Source of the DNA: a virus
Direction: 5' to 3' (one strand)
IMG/VR virus record: IMGVR_UViG_3300020187_000082
Span: 1-37,931 of that record
DNA: 37,931 bases
Position numbers and translations under genes: made by a program
Notes under the pieces: generated by a model
What the model saw: the letters and a program-made list of their open reading frames with translations, nothing else
What the model was told of the DNA's origin: nothing
Databases searched by the model: none
Shown: one piece after another, positions 31,737-37,931 of the stretch
Layout of the letters: each line of letters begins with the position of its first letter
Position numbering within the stretch: position 1 is the stretch's first letter

Positions 31737-32446
31737 TTAATCACTTTTAATAATAATGTATTTTTGGTAATCAAGTCGTTTCCGTTTTTCAACTTCGACC
31801 TAGGAATCTCATCCATAAATCCACGAGCAATAATATTACCACCTGTTACCAGTCTATCAAGCAACTTGTAATCTGTCAAGGTCTTTTCTTTACATAAGTC
31901 ATAACCTGTAATTCTAGAACCTTTAACTGCAAGGTGGCCACTGAAATGTGTAAACTTCTTAGATGCAGTATTGTATGTGAACAAGTCTAATGCTCTTGGT
32001 ATCTCTTCCTTGTCTATAGACTTGTAACCTTCCCACTCCTCTAAGAACGGAAGCTTCCTTACCATTCTCTTAGGGGTCATAGGTTTAATTCTACGTACTG
32101 GTTTGTACTCGTCACAATACTTATCGATATCGGATTCGATACTCTCTAAGAATTTGATGTAGTCTTTCTTTTGTTTCTTGGTAAGGAAATTGAAAGCTTC
32201 TTCTAACTGTTCACAACCTTCTTCGTTCTTAACTTCTAATTGTGCTTGAAGTGTTTTACCTTTCATGAAGGTAATTACTTTAGAACTATAATCTAGTTGC
32301 TTAAGATATTTGTACATTGAGAAGGAGCTCTTCTTATCGTCCACAAAGGAATCGATTTGGAACTCAACTTCATCATAGGCATCGATTGCTTTCTCGCGCA
32401 TTCGGTCTTGGATATTAATTTTTTTGGGTTCAGTTTTCATAATCAT
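31733..32446 (-). CDS. Conserved protein upstream of RNase H, unknown function
   Basis: 237 residues (235 if the second ATG at 32440 is used). Basic middle (CDEYKPVRRIKPMTPKRMVRKLPFLEEW) and a C-terminal region with LFTYNTASKKFTHFSGHLAVKGSRITGYD. No catalytic motif that I know. The overlap with rnh suggests a DNA-metabolism role. Promoter copy D lies just upstream and would place the start site on the first ATG. Confidence 0.6.
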   Translation of the reverse strand: MIMKTEPKKINIQDRMREKAIDAYDEVEFQIDSFVDDKKSSFSMYKYLKQLDYSSKVITFMKGKTLQAQLEVKNEEGCEQLEEAFNFLTKKQKKDYIKFLESIESDIDKYCDEYKPVRRIKPMTPKRMVRKLPFLEEWEGYKSIDKEEIPRALDLFTYNTASKKFTHFSGHLAVKGSRITGYDLCKEKTLTDYKLLDRLVTGGNIIARGFMDEIPRSKLKNGNDLITKNTLLLKVIK

Positions 32447-32452
32447 GTCAGC

Positions 32453-32482
32453 AGTATATAATAAAGCTTAGTGCATTGTCAA
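32453..32482 (-). promoter_or_regulatory. Early promoter TTGACA-N18-TATACT (copy D)
   Basis: Minus strand: TTGACA (32482-32477), 18-nt spacer with AAGCTTTATTA next to the -10, TATACT (32458-32453). Six bases then separate the -10 from ATG 32446, so transcription may start on the A of the ATG. The element lies in the 49-nt gap after the RimK-like gene. Confidence 0.7.
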
Positions 32483-32495
32483 GTCTGTTTATAAA

Positions 32496-33878
32496 TTAAC
32501 TATCATCCCTTTCATCACGTTTGTTTGTAATCATGAACTTACGTGCTGGATTTATCATTAAGTTTGCACGTTGCATAAGGTCACGGTTCGCAAGAAACGG
32601 TATTGCACCTCTAGTATCTAAACTAACTTCTTGCTCATATATAGTGTTTAGAAAGTTTAACTCAAGTTCTACGACTGGTCTGTCTTCAGCTGGTTTTAAT
32701 AAAGTAACCATTCTCTTTAGTGGTTTCTTATACTTAACACCTTCCGTTGTCCATGTAACTATCTTACCGTTAACCTTTAAATCTTCTGCATGAAGTGAAC
32801 AAGCTGAAACTGAATTACCTGTATCTAACTTCACTGTCATCTCTTGACCTTCGACTTCAATGGTTTCTAATACACCACACTCTGTTGGTGACTTCTTCCA
32901 TATGTCTCGGTCTTTATAAATCTTAAGAACCATCTTAACAATGTCCTCACCGATAACACTAGAGATTCCTTCAGTGCCTGGCGAATGATTTACTTCTAAT
33001 AAGAATGGTGGTTCAGTCTTTCTGTTTTTGCTAGGAATAAAGTCGACACCACACCATTGTCCGTTGACGGCTTTGCTAGCTCTTAGACAAACATCCTTTT
33101 CCAGTTCTGTCAATGTAACTGATTGTGCATCTGCACCTTGGGATACATTACTTCTGAAATCATCTGTAATTTTGTTTCGTCTCATTGCACCAACGATTTC
33201 TCTGTTGACAATGACAACACGTACATCGTAATCTGATTCGATATACTCTTGTAATAGAATATCACAGTAGGGGTCAATCTTATAAATCAAGCTGACCTGT
33301 GATTGTAATGAACGTTCTGTTTCGATTAATAGAACACCCACACCTTTAGAACCCTGTAATGTTTTAAGTATCATCGGGAAGTTATTATCTAATGCTTCGT
33401 GAGCTCTATCTACAGTCTCGGGTTCATCGTTTGGAATCAATACGGTACGTGGTTGGTTTAGACCTATCTCTTGCAGTCTCAGATACGTTCTAAACTTGTC
33501 TGAACAAACTTCGATACATTCCCTAGGGTTACACGTTGCAATGCCGTAGCGTTCAATCTGAGAGATTAAATCAAGGTAGGAATCTTTAGTGTTTACTGCA
33601 CCACGAATCATAACTAATGTGTCTGCATCAATCTCGAATCCTTTCTCATCGTCTGCATTGTGAATAGTAATCTTACCACTATCCTCATCACGTTCTAAGT
33701 ATGCACCATTGATACGCACGTTGTAAACATCCATACCCATCTTCTCTGCAACCCCAACTATCTTACCACTGGTAGATTTCTTTGATTGTTTCTTGGGACG
33801 TTCTGCAAGAACGACAAGGCGATAGGGGTCGGACTTCTTGATGTCTTCTTCGACTATCAGCTCATTAAATGATTTCAT
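32496..33878 (-). CDS. rimK: RimK-type ATP-grasp ligase fused to a retropepsin-like (Zn_protease/RimB) domain
   Basis: 460 residues from the ATG at 33878 (33890 and 33920 are alternative starts; positions below count from 33920). About residues 130-330 are RimK-type ATP-grasp: the nucleotide loop MILKTLQGSKGVGVLLIE, QEYIESDYDVRVVIVN and FLLEVNHSPGTEGIS (RimK has EVN.SPG.EGI). Residues 355-465 form a retropepsin-like domain with KLDTGNSVSACSLHAEDL (DTG at 366-368) and a later VSLDTRGAIPFLANRDLM, as in RimK-associated proteases. RimK adds glutamates to the C-terminus of ribosomal protein S6. Here the ligase and likely protease or recognition domain are one protein; the true substrate is unknown. 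Confidence 0.85.
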   Translation of the reverse strand: MKSFNELIVEEDIKKSDPYRLVVLAERPKKQSKKSTSGKIVGVAEKMGMDVYNVRINGAYLERDEDSGKITIHNADDEKGFEIDADTLVMIRGAVNTKDSYLDLISQIERYGIATCNPRECIEVCSDKFRTYLRLQEIGLNQPRTVLIPNDEPETVDRAHEALDNNFPMILKTLQGSKGVGVLLIETERSLQSQVSLIYKIDPYCDILLQEYIESDYDVRVVIVNREIVGAMRRNKITDDFRSNVSQGADAQSVTLTELEKDVCLRASKAVNGQWCGVDFIPSKNRKTEPPFLLEVNHSPGTEGISSVIGEDIVKMVLKIYKDRDIWKKSPTECGVLETIEVEGQEMTVKLDTGNSVSACSLHAEDLKVNGKIVTWTTEGVKYKKPLKRMVTLLKPAEDRPVVELELNFLNTIYEQEVSLDTRGAIPFLANRDLMQRANLMINPARKFMITNKRDERDDS

Positions 33879-34218
33879 CTTTGTTGCCATTCCTATGCAA
33901 TTCCACAAAGTGTTCAGCATCTACTAACACTAAGGGTTTATGTCTGTTTCTTTTTATGACCACAAGTGGTTCATACCCTTTACAATTCTCTGAAGCTTGC
34001 TCGTATGCTTTCCATACGTTGACTGTTTCTTGGTTTTTACATTCAATGGAATAGGGGAACTTCTCTCGGGACTCACGTCCCATTATAATATCTTCCCCTT
34101 GTGAACCCATGGGTCTAGACTCTAAGTCTTCTTCGTGAAGGTTAAGAGTGTCCACCATAAGTTGAGCAAACCATTGTTGTAGTTTACGACCTTTAGCTTT
34201 TGCTGACGATGTCTTCAT
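33865..34218 (-). CDS. PD-(D/E)XK-like nuclease, possible Holliday-junction or Vsr-type endonuclease
   Basis: 117 residues. A basic helix (SAKAKGRKLQQWFAQLM) precedes SRPMGSQGEDIIMG and YSIECKNQETVNVWKAYEQA: Asp of GED and Glu-x-Lys of ECK fit a PD-(D/E)XK core, and a Gln follows one turn later. Size fits small archaeal/phage-type resolvases. It overlaps IscA upstream by 26 nt and the RimK-like gene downstream by 14 nt. Substrate unknown. Confidence 0.7.
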   Translation of the reverse strand: MKTSSAKAKGRKLQQWFAQLMVDTLNLHEEDLESRPMGSQGEDIIMGRESREKFPYSIECKNQETVNVWKAYEQASENCKGYEPLVVIKRNRHKPLVLVDAEHFVELHRNGNKDEII

Positions 34219-34519
34219 TAAATGTAATACTCACTCCACATCCACACGATGCTATTTCATTTGGATTCTGAAACGTAAATGTTTCATTCAATCCTTGTTT
34301 CTCATAATCCAATGTCATTCCTTTTAGAAAGGGTTGACTCATTGTATCTATTAAAAATTTAAACTTACCGTAATCTATTTCTAGGTCACCGTCTTTATAT
34401 TCGTCTCTGATAAAAACATATTCATAGCCACTGCAACCACCACCAGTAACACCCATTCTAACTGAGTCCACTTTCTTCTCTATAAGCTTTGCAATTGCAA
34501 TGTCTGTGACTTCTATCAT
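34193..34519 (-). CDS. IscA/HesB-like A-type iron-sulfur carrier
   Basis: 108 residues, the usual size (107 in IscA). All three ligand cysteines are present: Cys29 in GGGCSGYEYVF, and Cys92 and Cys94 in IASCGCGVSI. The family carries and delivers Fe-S clusters to apo-proteins. Marine phages are known to encode such carriers. Here it may supply the radical SAM/SPASM enzyme (27418-28326) or protect host cluster supply. A TATAAATA element sits 6 nt before its ATG; it overlaps the nuclease gene by 26 nt. Confidence 0.92.
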   Translation of the reverse strand: MIEVTDIAIAKLIEKKVDSVRMGVTGGGCSGYEYVFIRDEYKDGDLEIDYGKFKFLIDTMSQPFLKGMTLDYEKQGLNETFTFQNPNEIASCGCGVSITFNEDIVSKS

Positions 34520-34525
34520 AAGAAG

Positions 34526-34533
34526 TATTTATA
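34526..34533 (-). promoter_or_regulatory. Late promoter TATAAATA for the IscA-like gene
   Basis: Minus strand AAG-TATAAATA-CTTCTT-ATG; the predicted start is one base before the ATG (34519). The octamer lies in the tail end of the carbamoyltransferase C-domain gene and is flanked by an AAGTAT/ATACTT inverted repeat. Confidence 0.5.
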
Positions 34534-35173
34534 CTTCTGACTCCCACACACCATCCTGTTCTGTGTCATTTTTTAAATCTTTTGATTTCTTAGGTCGAAT
34601 CAATTCGTATGGAATACCATCTGGCTGGTCTTCGGGTACGTAAAGGAATCCAATGTCGGAACGGTTACACGTATCGATTGCATCAAAGATTGTTTCTACT
34701 AAAGATTCTCCACCTAAATTAAATGATGTATTAAATACAATGGGGGTGCCATTCTTTTCACCCAAGGCTTTAATTAAATTGTAATAATTTTTATTCTGCT
34801 CTTGAGTAACCGTTTGGATTCTACATGTACCATCTGCATGAACGATAGCAGGAATCTCTTCGTATGCTTTCTTCTTACATTGAATTGCAAATGACATATA
34901 AGGTGACTCTTCTAACTGCAACATCTCAAAATATTCATGTGCATGTTCTTTTAATACAGTACCAGCAAACGGTCTATAATATTCTCTCTTCTTAATTGTA
35001 TTAACAATTTGTTTTGCATCGGGATTAGTAGGGTCAAATAAAATACTACGGTTACCTAATGCACGTGGGCCCCATTCAGAACTACCTTGGAACATTGCAA
35101 CAACTTGTTTTTCTTCAACCAATAATCTGACTGCTTCGTCTTGGTCTCTAATGATTTCTAATATTCTACTCAC
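34529..35173 (-). CDS. Carbamoyltransferase C-terminal domain (separate gene)
   Basis: 214 residues with a GTG start overlapping the end of the N-domain gene by 8 nt. It has the C-domain hallmarks of NodU/TobZ carbamoyltransferases: MFQGSSEWGPRALGNRSILFDP, EYYRPFAGTVL and TPIVFNTSFNLGGESLVETIFDA. In the family this Sua5/YrdC-like domain binds carbamoyl-phosphate/ATP. It must work with the product of the upstream gene. In most organisms both halves are one polypeptide; here they are split with GTG re-initiation inside a TAG stop. Confidence 0.88.
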   Translation of the reverse strand: MSRILEIIRDQDEAVRLLVEEKQVVAMFQGSSEWGPRALGNRSILFDPTNPDAKQIVNTIKKREYYRPFAGTVLKEHAHEYFEMLQLEESPYMSFAIQCKKKAYEEIPAIVHADGTCRIQTVTQEQNKNYYNLIKALGEKNGTPIVFNTSFNLGGESLVETIFDAIDTCNRSDIGFLYVPEDQPDGIPYELIRPKKSKDLKNDTEQDGVWESEV

Positions 35174-36389
35174 TGTCTGTTTCCTCTGTTGTTACTTCTT
35201 CTGTTACTGGTTCGAAGTATTCGTTTTCTAAATGATAATGCAACCAAAATGCAGCTCCAACTGCAGTACCACCATCGTGGGGTACAGGGTCAACGAATAT
35301 ATTTAATTCGGGAAACTCTTGTAGGTATCTGTAATTGTTTGTACAGTTTAATGAGAAGCCACCACTGAGAACTAAGTTCTTACAGTCGGGATTTAATTCT
35401 ATTGCACGTCTGATAACACTACATGCATTATTAAATGATTCCTCTTCACACATCTGTGCAACGATATGTCTATCAAATCTATCGGGTCTGTCTTCGTACA
35501 GTCTTCCGTATGATGCCATACCCATGACCTTACCCGCTGCACGTCCATGAATGTCTGCACCGAAGGCATAACTCATGTTACTGAAGTTCATACCGCTAGA
35601 AGGGAAGCTAGTGAACGTGAGAGGTAGTCCATCTATCTCTGTCTCCAAGTCTGTCAGACAATGAGCTGAGTCATAGTACATGTTAGGAAAGTATTGAGAT
35701 GCAAGGTCACCTAACATACGGTGATTAGACATCTTCTTCCACTGGGGAACAATGGTCTTAGTGTCAAAGTCACACTTCCAAATGGATTCAATCTCTTGAT
35801 AGTTCGGATGTGTCTCATGATAGCACTTAGCACCACCACCGTCCCATGCAATTGCTATTGCATTCTCACCCTTTTCAAAGAAAGGACTGAGATAATAACC
35901 ACTGTATGCATGATACATGTGATGTTCTGTGTCAAAGTGATACTGGTCTACGTCAAAGAACTGTTTACACATCTCATCATGAATGGTTTCATCCATTTCT
36001 TCGTGCCAGTCTTCTTTAAGTCCCACTTTGGGATAGGCTTTAATTAATTCTTGGATTCTTGCTTCGGTTAATTGTTCCTTTGCAAGTGCATCTGCAAACT
36101 CTATTGCAATGAGACGATTATCCATGAGATAATCTTTATCCATTTCGAGTTTCATGTCACGTCTATCGAAAGATGCGAAGACTAACTCACCCTGTACGTT
36201 ACCTTCCTCATCCACCAATGAATCTGCAAGACCTTTAGAGTCGATTACATGTAAGTGAGGTGCATCTAAAGTCGGTGAATAATACTTTTCACGTCTTTCT
36301 CTTTCTTCTTCGAAGAGTTCTACTACCTCTCCATCTTCCATGATACATAAACTGGTATCATGGCTGGAATTAATTCCAATTATTCTCAT
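35166..36389 (-). CDS. Carbamoyltransferase N-terminal (Kae1-like) domain
   Basis: 407 residues. N-terminus MRIIGINSSHDTSLCIMEDGE (ASKHA/Kae1 start with His10-Asp11), FDTEHHMYHAYSGYY (His cluster for metal/ATP), AIAWDGGGAKCY, and LSGGFSLNCTNNYRYLQ and VPHDGGTAVGAAFW near the end. The family O-carbamoylates sugars or antibiotics. The C-domain is a separate overlapping gene. The AAAGGA ribosome site precedes the ATG. In a phage it might carbamoylate surface sugar or nucleotide sugar; not provable here. Confidence 0.88.
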   Translation of the reverse strand: MRIIGINSSHDTSLCIMEDGEVVELFEEERERREKYYSPTLDAPHLHVIDSKGLADSLVDEEGNVQGELVFASFDRRDMKLEMDKDYLMDNRLIAIEFADALAKEQLTEARIQELIKAYPKVGLKEDWHEEMDETIHDEMCKQFFDVDQYHFDTEHHMYHAYSGYYLSPFFEKGENAIAIAWDGGGAKCYHETHPNYQEIESIWKCDFDTKTIVPQWKKMSNHRMLGDLASQYFPNMYYDSAHCLTDLETEIDGLPLTFTSFPSSGMNFSNMSYAFGADIHGRAAGKVMGMASYGRLYEDRPDRFDRHIVAQMCEEESFNNACSVIRRAIELNPDCKNLVLSGGFSLNCTNNYRYLQEFPELNIFVDPVPHDGGTAVGAAFWLHYHLENEYFEPVTEEVTTEETDSE

Positions 36390-36405
36390 AATATATCCTT
36401 TGTTG

Positions 36406-36585
36406 TTACTCTACAGTGTCTTCATTGCCACGGTAGAAAGTTATTATAGCCTTTGGGTCGACAAATTTGTCGTGAATGAGTTGGCTCACCATCTCTTCAC
36501 GTCCACTTCTTTGTCCACTACGGAACACAAAGTAAACGAGTGCAGATATAAACCCGATATGTATTAATATTAATTCAGTACTCAT
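36406..36585 (-). CDS. Micro-protein with one membrane helix
   Basis: 59 residues beginning MSTELILIHIGFISALVYFVF, one N-terminal helix, then a basic RSGQRSGREE and an acidic soluble end. The preceding gene's end carries AGGAG at the right distance from its ATG. It is part of a chain of micro-ORFs on the same strand, each spaced or overlapped as in phage operons, which supports real coding. Function unknown. Confidence 0.5.
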   Translation of the reverse strand: MSTELILIHIGFISALVYFVFRSGQRSGREEMVSQLIHDKFVDPKAIITFYRGNEDTVE

Positions 36586-36589
36586 GGTT

Positions 36590-36724
36590 TTATTTAGTTC
36601 TCCTGTAAGATAGGTATTTTTTCAGTTGATAATGGACGAATATAAAGAGTGTAAACCATAATCCTAGGGTTACACAGAATGCAAACACGTAAAAAGGTAG
36701 AAAAAGAATATCAAAGAAACTCAT
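36590..36724 (-). CDS. Micro-protein, single transmembrane helix
   Basis: 44 residues: MSFFDILFLPFYVFAFCVTL continuing to a hydrophobic helix and a basic end (QLKKYLSYRRTK). The stop is 4 nt before the start of the 36406-36585 gene. It overlaps the upstream micro-ORF by 14 nt. Too short for homology by eye; the coding call rests on the overlap chain and membrane character. Confidence 0.4.
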   Translation of the reverse strand: MSFFDILFLPFYVFAFCVTLGLWFTLFIFVHYQLKKYLSYRRTK

Positions 36725-36878
36725 TTTCAATAAATCCTTTTATTTGTGGTAGGTTATACCATGTGGAAGAGTACAATCGAACCGAATTCGGTGTCTCTAC
36801 GATGAAACGTGGTACACCAGCGGGACTTCTGTCTTTAAATATTCTACATCCTAGGTACGACACTAAAAATAATCTCAT
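36711..36878 (-). CDS. Micro-protein, soluble, unknown
   Basis: 55 residues beginning MRLFLVSYLGCRIFKDRSPAG and containing VPRFIVETPNSVRLYSSTWY. It begins 7 nt after the stop of the 36885-37187 gene, with AGGGAG further upstream. No match to a known domain. Small size keeps confidence moderate. Confidence 0.4.
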   Translation of the reverse strand: MRLFLVSYLGCRIFKDRSPAGVPRFIVETPNSVRLYSSTWYNLPQIKGFIENEFL

Positions 36879-36884
36879 AAGTTA

Positions 36885-37187
36885 CTATCTCCCTATGTGT
36901 TTGACCTCATTCCGAGGTATTACTTGATACGCACCCTTATTATAAGACGGTGCAATGGTATACTCGGACGAGATACGTTGACGTTCTTCTTTACTTAGGG
37001 TATTTGATGTCTTAGGGGAATCACAAGGTGACGCCGACGGATAGTATACACTCTCACGCACGTAAGGAGCTACCGTTTTCACACTCACATTCCAATTATA
37101 ATCCTTAGCGGTCTTAGTACGAGTCTTCCATGCATTGGTTTTACGTTTCTTACCACTAAAAGAGTGTGTCATTGAACCATGCCTCAT
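36885..37187 (-). CDS. Conserved basic phage protein (MRHGSM family)
   Basis: 100 residues from the ATG at 37187, which overlaps the lipoprotein stop as ATGA; a longer start at 37253 is inside that gene. The N-terminus MRHGSMTHSFSGKKRKTNAWK is the standard start of this family in marine T4-like phages. It is very basic at the start, then has YYPSASPCDSP and a charged C-terminus. Function unknown. Confidence 0.65.
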   Translation of the reverse strand: MRHGSMTHSFSGKKRKTNAWKTRTKTAKDYNWNVSVKTVAPYVRESVYYPSASPCDSPKTSNTLSKEERQRISSEYTIAPSYNKGAYQVIPRNEVKHIGR

Positions 37188-37399
37188 GATATATGACACG
37201 TAGGACATATACACATCAAATATTGTTCGAATGTATCCAACTCTAATAACCACTCACAGGCTTCGTATCGTTCTAATCGTTCCTCTAAGGGTGTACGGTA
37301 GGGGTCATTGATGATTTCTTCTATTTCAATTGCTTTATCCAATGTACTGCAAGAGGTCATAGTGAATACTGATAGTATCGTAATTAAATATTTTTTCAT
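37184..37399 (-). CDS. Small predicted lipoprotein
   Basis: 71 residues. Signal MKKYLITILSVFTMTSC with the lipidation cysteine at 17 (a lipobox of the TSC type), then a helical, acidic body with two more cysteines near the end (CICPTC). It is an outer/inner membrane-anchored small protein; an Rz1-like spanin component is possible but the proline-rich body usual for Rz1 is absent. An extended -10 TATAAT is exactly 6 nt before its ATG. Confidence 0.6.
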   Translation of the reverse strand: MKKYLITILSVFTMTSCSTLDKAIEIEEIINDPYRTPLEERLERYEACEWLLELDTFEQYLMCICPTCHIS

Positions 37400-37405
37400 A
37401 AGTCT

Positions 37406-37411
37406 ATTATA
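37406..37411 (-). promoter_or_regulatory. Extended -10 TGG-TATAAT, predicted leaderless
   Basis: Minus strand TGGTATAAT, then AGACTT, then the lipoprotein ATG at 37399. No clear -35; the TGn extension can compensate. Predicted start is the A of the ATG. Confidence 0.5.
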
Positions 37412-37421
37412 CCATAAAACT

Positions 37422-37501
37422 GGGGGGATGGGAATACGGTTTCACGCATGTCGTGTAAGTATTTGTGGACTTGGTGATGTTCGATTCCCTGTCCCTACCC
37501 C
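37422..37501 (+). ncRNA. Folded RNA candidate with an 11-bp closing stem
   Basis: A GC-rich island in a gap. The plus strand pairs GGGAU-GGGAAU (37425-37435) with AUUCCC-GUCCC (37484-37489 and 37491-37495), bulged only at U37490; it encloses a CACG-CAUGU-CGUG hairpin and an AAGU/ACUU hairpin. The G-U pair favours the plus strand. It contains a tRNA T-loop-like GTTCGATTCC, but the T and acceptor stems do not form, so it is not a normal tRNA. Confidence 0.4.
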
Positions 37502-37511
37502 GAGTGAGTGC

Positions 37512-37546
37512 AATTAGATGCCTAAGCATGACTTAGGTCTCTAATT
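37512..37546. terminator. Hairpin at the end of the membrane protein gene
   Basis: AATTAGA pairs with TCTAATT and CCTAAG with CTTAGG, with one mismatch and one wobble between and a 5-nt loop. It overlaps the stop of the 37541-37774 gene on the minus strand and follows the folded element on the plus strand. There is no U-run; it may terminate or protect RNA 3' ends. Confidence 0.4.
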
Positions 37547-37774
37547 AGATGCAACACCCCTATTATAAAAATGTCTACGTATGATATACACACGTGTGTA
37601 TGCAACACCTGTCATCCATGCAGTAATGGTACTACCTATGGTGAGTGTGTCTGTCCATTCGAGTAGGTCAATACAGACATAGAGACCCAATAGATTCAAT
37701 GGATAGTTAATTAACAAGCCAGTGAAGACTGTGGTAAAGGTTTCTTTGTGTATTCTTCGTGATTTAGGACTCAT
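37541..37774 (-). CDS. Small membrane protein (DUF7220-like)
   Basis: 77 residues. Two hydrophobic helices at about 15-35 (TVFTGLLINYPLNLLGLYV) and 45-64 (IGSTITAWMTGVAYTRVYII) with a basic RRHFYNR end, the layout of a small membrane family common in phages. The ATG overlaps the preceding stop as ATGA, so it is coupled to the partial gene at the right edge. Confidence 0.6.
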   Translation of the reverse strand: MSPKSRRIHKETFTTVFTGLLINYPLNLLGLYVCIDLLEWTDTLTIGSTITAWMTGVAYTRVYIIRRHFYNRGVASN

Positions 37775-37931
37775 ACCTTAACCACTCCCTTGTTCTTTTG
37801 TATTGCATACTTACTATCTGTAGGTACACGTCTTGTCTCTAAGACCTCTGTCATATAATCTATGAACATTTGACCACCTTTAAATCTAGGGGGTGGATAA
37901 AGATTGTCTTCGTTTGCAATAAAAAAGATAC
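37771..37931 (-). CDS. Partial protein, open at right edge
   Basis: The 52 visible residues are a C-terminus (NEDNLYPPPRFKGGQMFIDY, then a charged end KYAIQKNKGVVKV). The frame runs past the window edge, so length and start are unknown. Its TGA overlaps the next start as ATGA. No function can be assigned. Confidence 0.5.
   Translation of the reverse strand, partial: IFFIANEDNLYPPPRFKGGQMFIDYMTEVLETRRVPTDSKYAIQKNKGVVKV

Noticed and set aside
35166-35173. Sequencing frameshift as the explanation for the split carbamoyltransferase
   Set aside because: Not excluded, but the GTG start, 8-nt overlap and intact motifs on both sides fit a true gene split; kept as a check in the finding.
36679-36927. 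Plus-strand 82-codon frame
   Set aside because: Antisense to the micro-ORF chain and the MRHGSM gene; isolated plus-strand gene without promoter or ribosome site.
37422-37501. tRNA gene
   Set aside because: The T-loop-like run is present but neither the T-stem, the D-arm nor a 7-bp acceptor stem forms; kept only as a folded RNA candidate.
37308-37517. Plus-strand ORF across the lipoprotein start
   Set aside because: Antisense to a lipoprotein with a clear signal sequence and runs through the folded element; no ribosome site.
1-37931. CRISPR arrays, insertion sequences, integrase or attachment sites
   Set aside because: No regularly spaced repeats, transposase or integrase motifs, or terminal inverted repeats were seen.

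Overview
The window is a piece of an AT-rich, T4-like contractile-tailed phage genome (Straboviridae/Kyanoviridae-like marine myophage). Evidence is a near-complete T4-type baseplate and tail gene set (gp6, gp25, gp5, a gp27-like hub, gp53, gp48, gp26, a gp54/gp19-like protein, tape measure), head completion protein gp4, and the T4 replication/late-transcription neighbourhood gp33 - small protein - gp59 - gp32. A phage-encoded ribosomal protein bS21, an IscA-like Fe-S protein and small ORFs of the marine T4-like type, with no photosynthesis genes in view, suggest a pelagiphage-like virus (SAR11 or a similar marine host). The host is an inference, not something the sequence proves.

Layout. 1-11133 (minus): tail fibre/baseplate structural genes, open at the left edge. 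11134-11180: divergent late promoters. 11181-18597 (plus): gp4, a sugar-metabolism insert (HAD phosphatase, KdsB-like CMP-sugar synthetase, one unknown), then tail tube, hub, tail assembly chaperone and tape measure genes. 18594-22164 (minus): a small basic protein, bS21, a strongly structured non-coding element, gp32, gp59, a dsbA-position protein, gp33 with a clamp-binding tail, and a PD-(D/E)XK nuclease. 22174-26841 (minus): SleB-type endolysin and a run of small accessory genes served by near-identical sigma70-type promoters. 26856-36389 (minus): SDR-like protein, radical SAM/SPASM enzyme, acidic coiled-coil protein, AT-hook protein, RNase H, a RimK-type ATP-grasp ligase fused to a retropepsin-like domain, a nuclease, IscA and a carbamoyltransferase split into two genes. 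36406-37931 (minus): micro-ORFs, a lipoprotein, a folded RNA candidate and small membrane proteins.

How it works together. Structural genes are preceded by TATAAATA late promoters, and the gp33 protein ends in a sliding-clamp-binding motif, fitting T4-style clamp-activated late transcription. Early/middle genes have TTGACA-N18-TATACT promoters. Several promoter -10 elements sit exactly 5-6 nt before the ATG, which predicts leaderless mRNAs.

The most novel-looking items are: the four-helix RNA element directly ahead of the bS21 gene; the combination of bS21 with a RimK-retropepsin fusion (both aimed at ribosomes or proteins by family); a probable -1 frameshift joining gp26 to a 59-residue ORF ahead of the tape measure gene; the leaderless promoter pattern; and a second folded element at 37422-37501.
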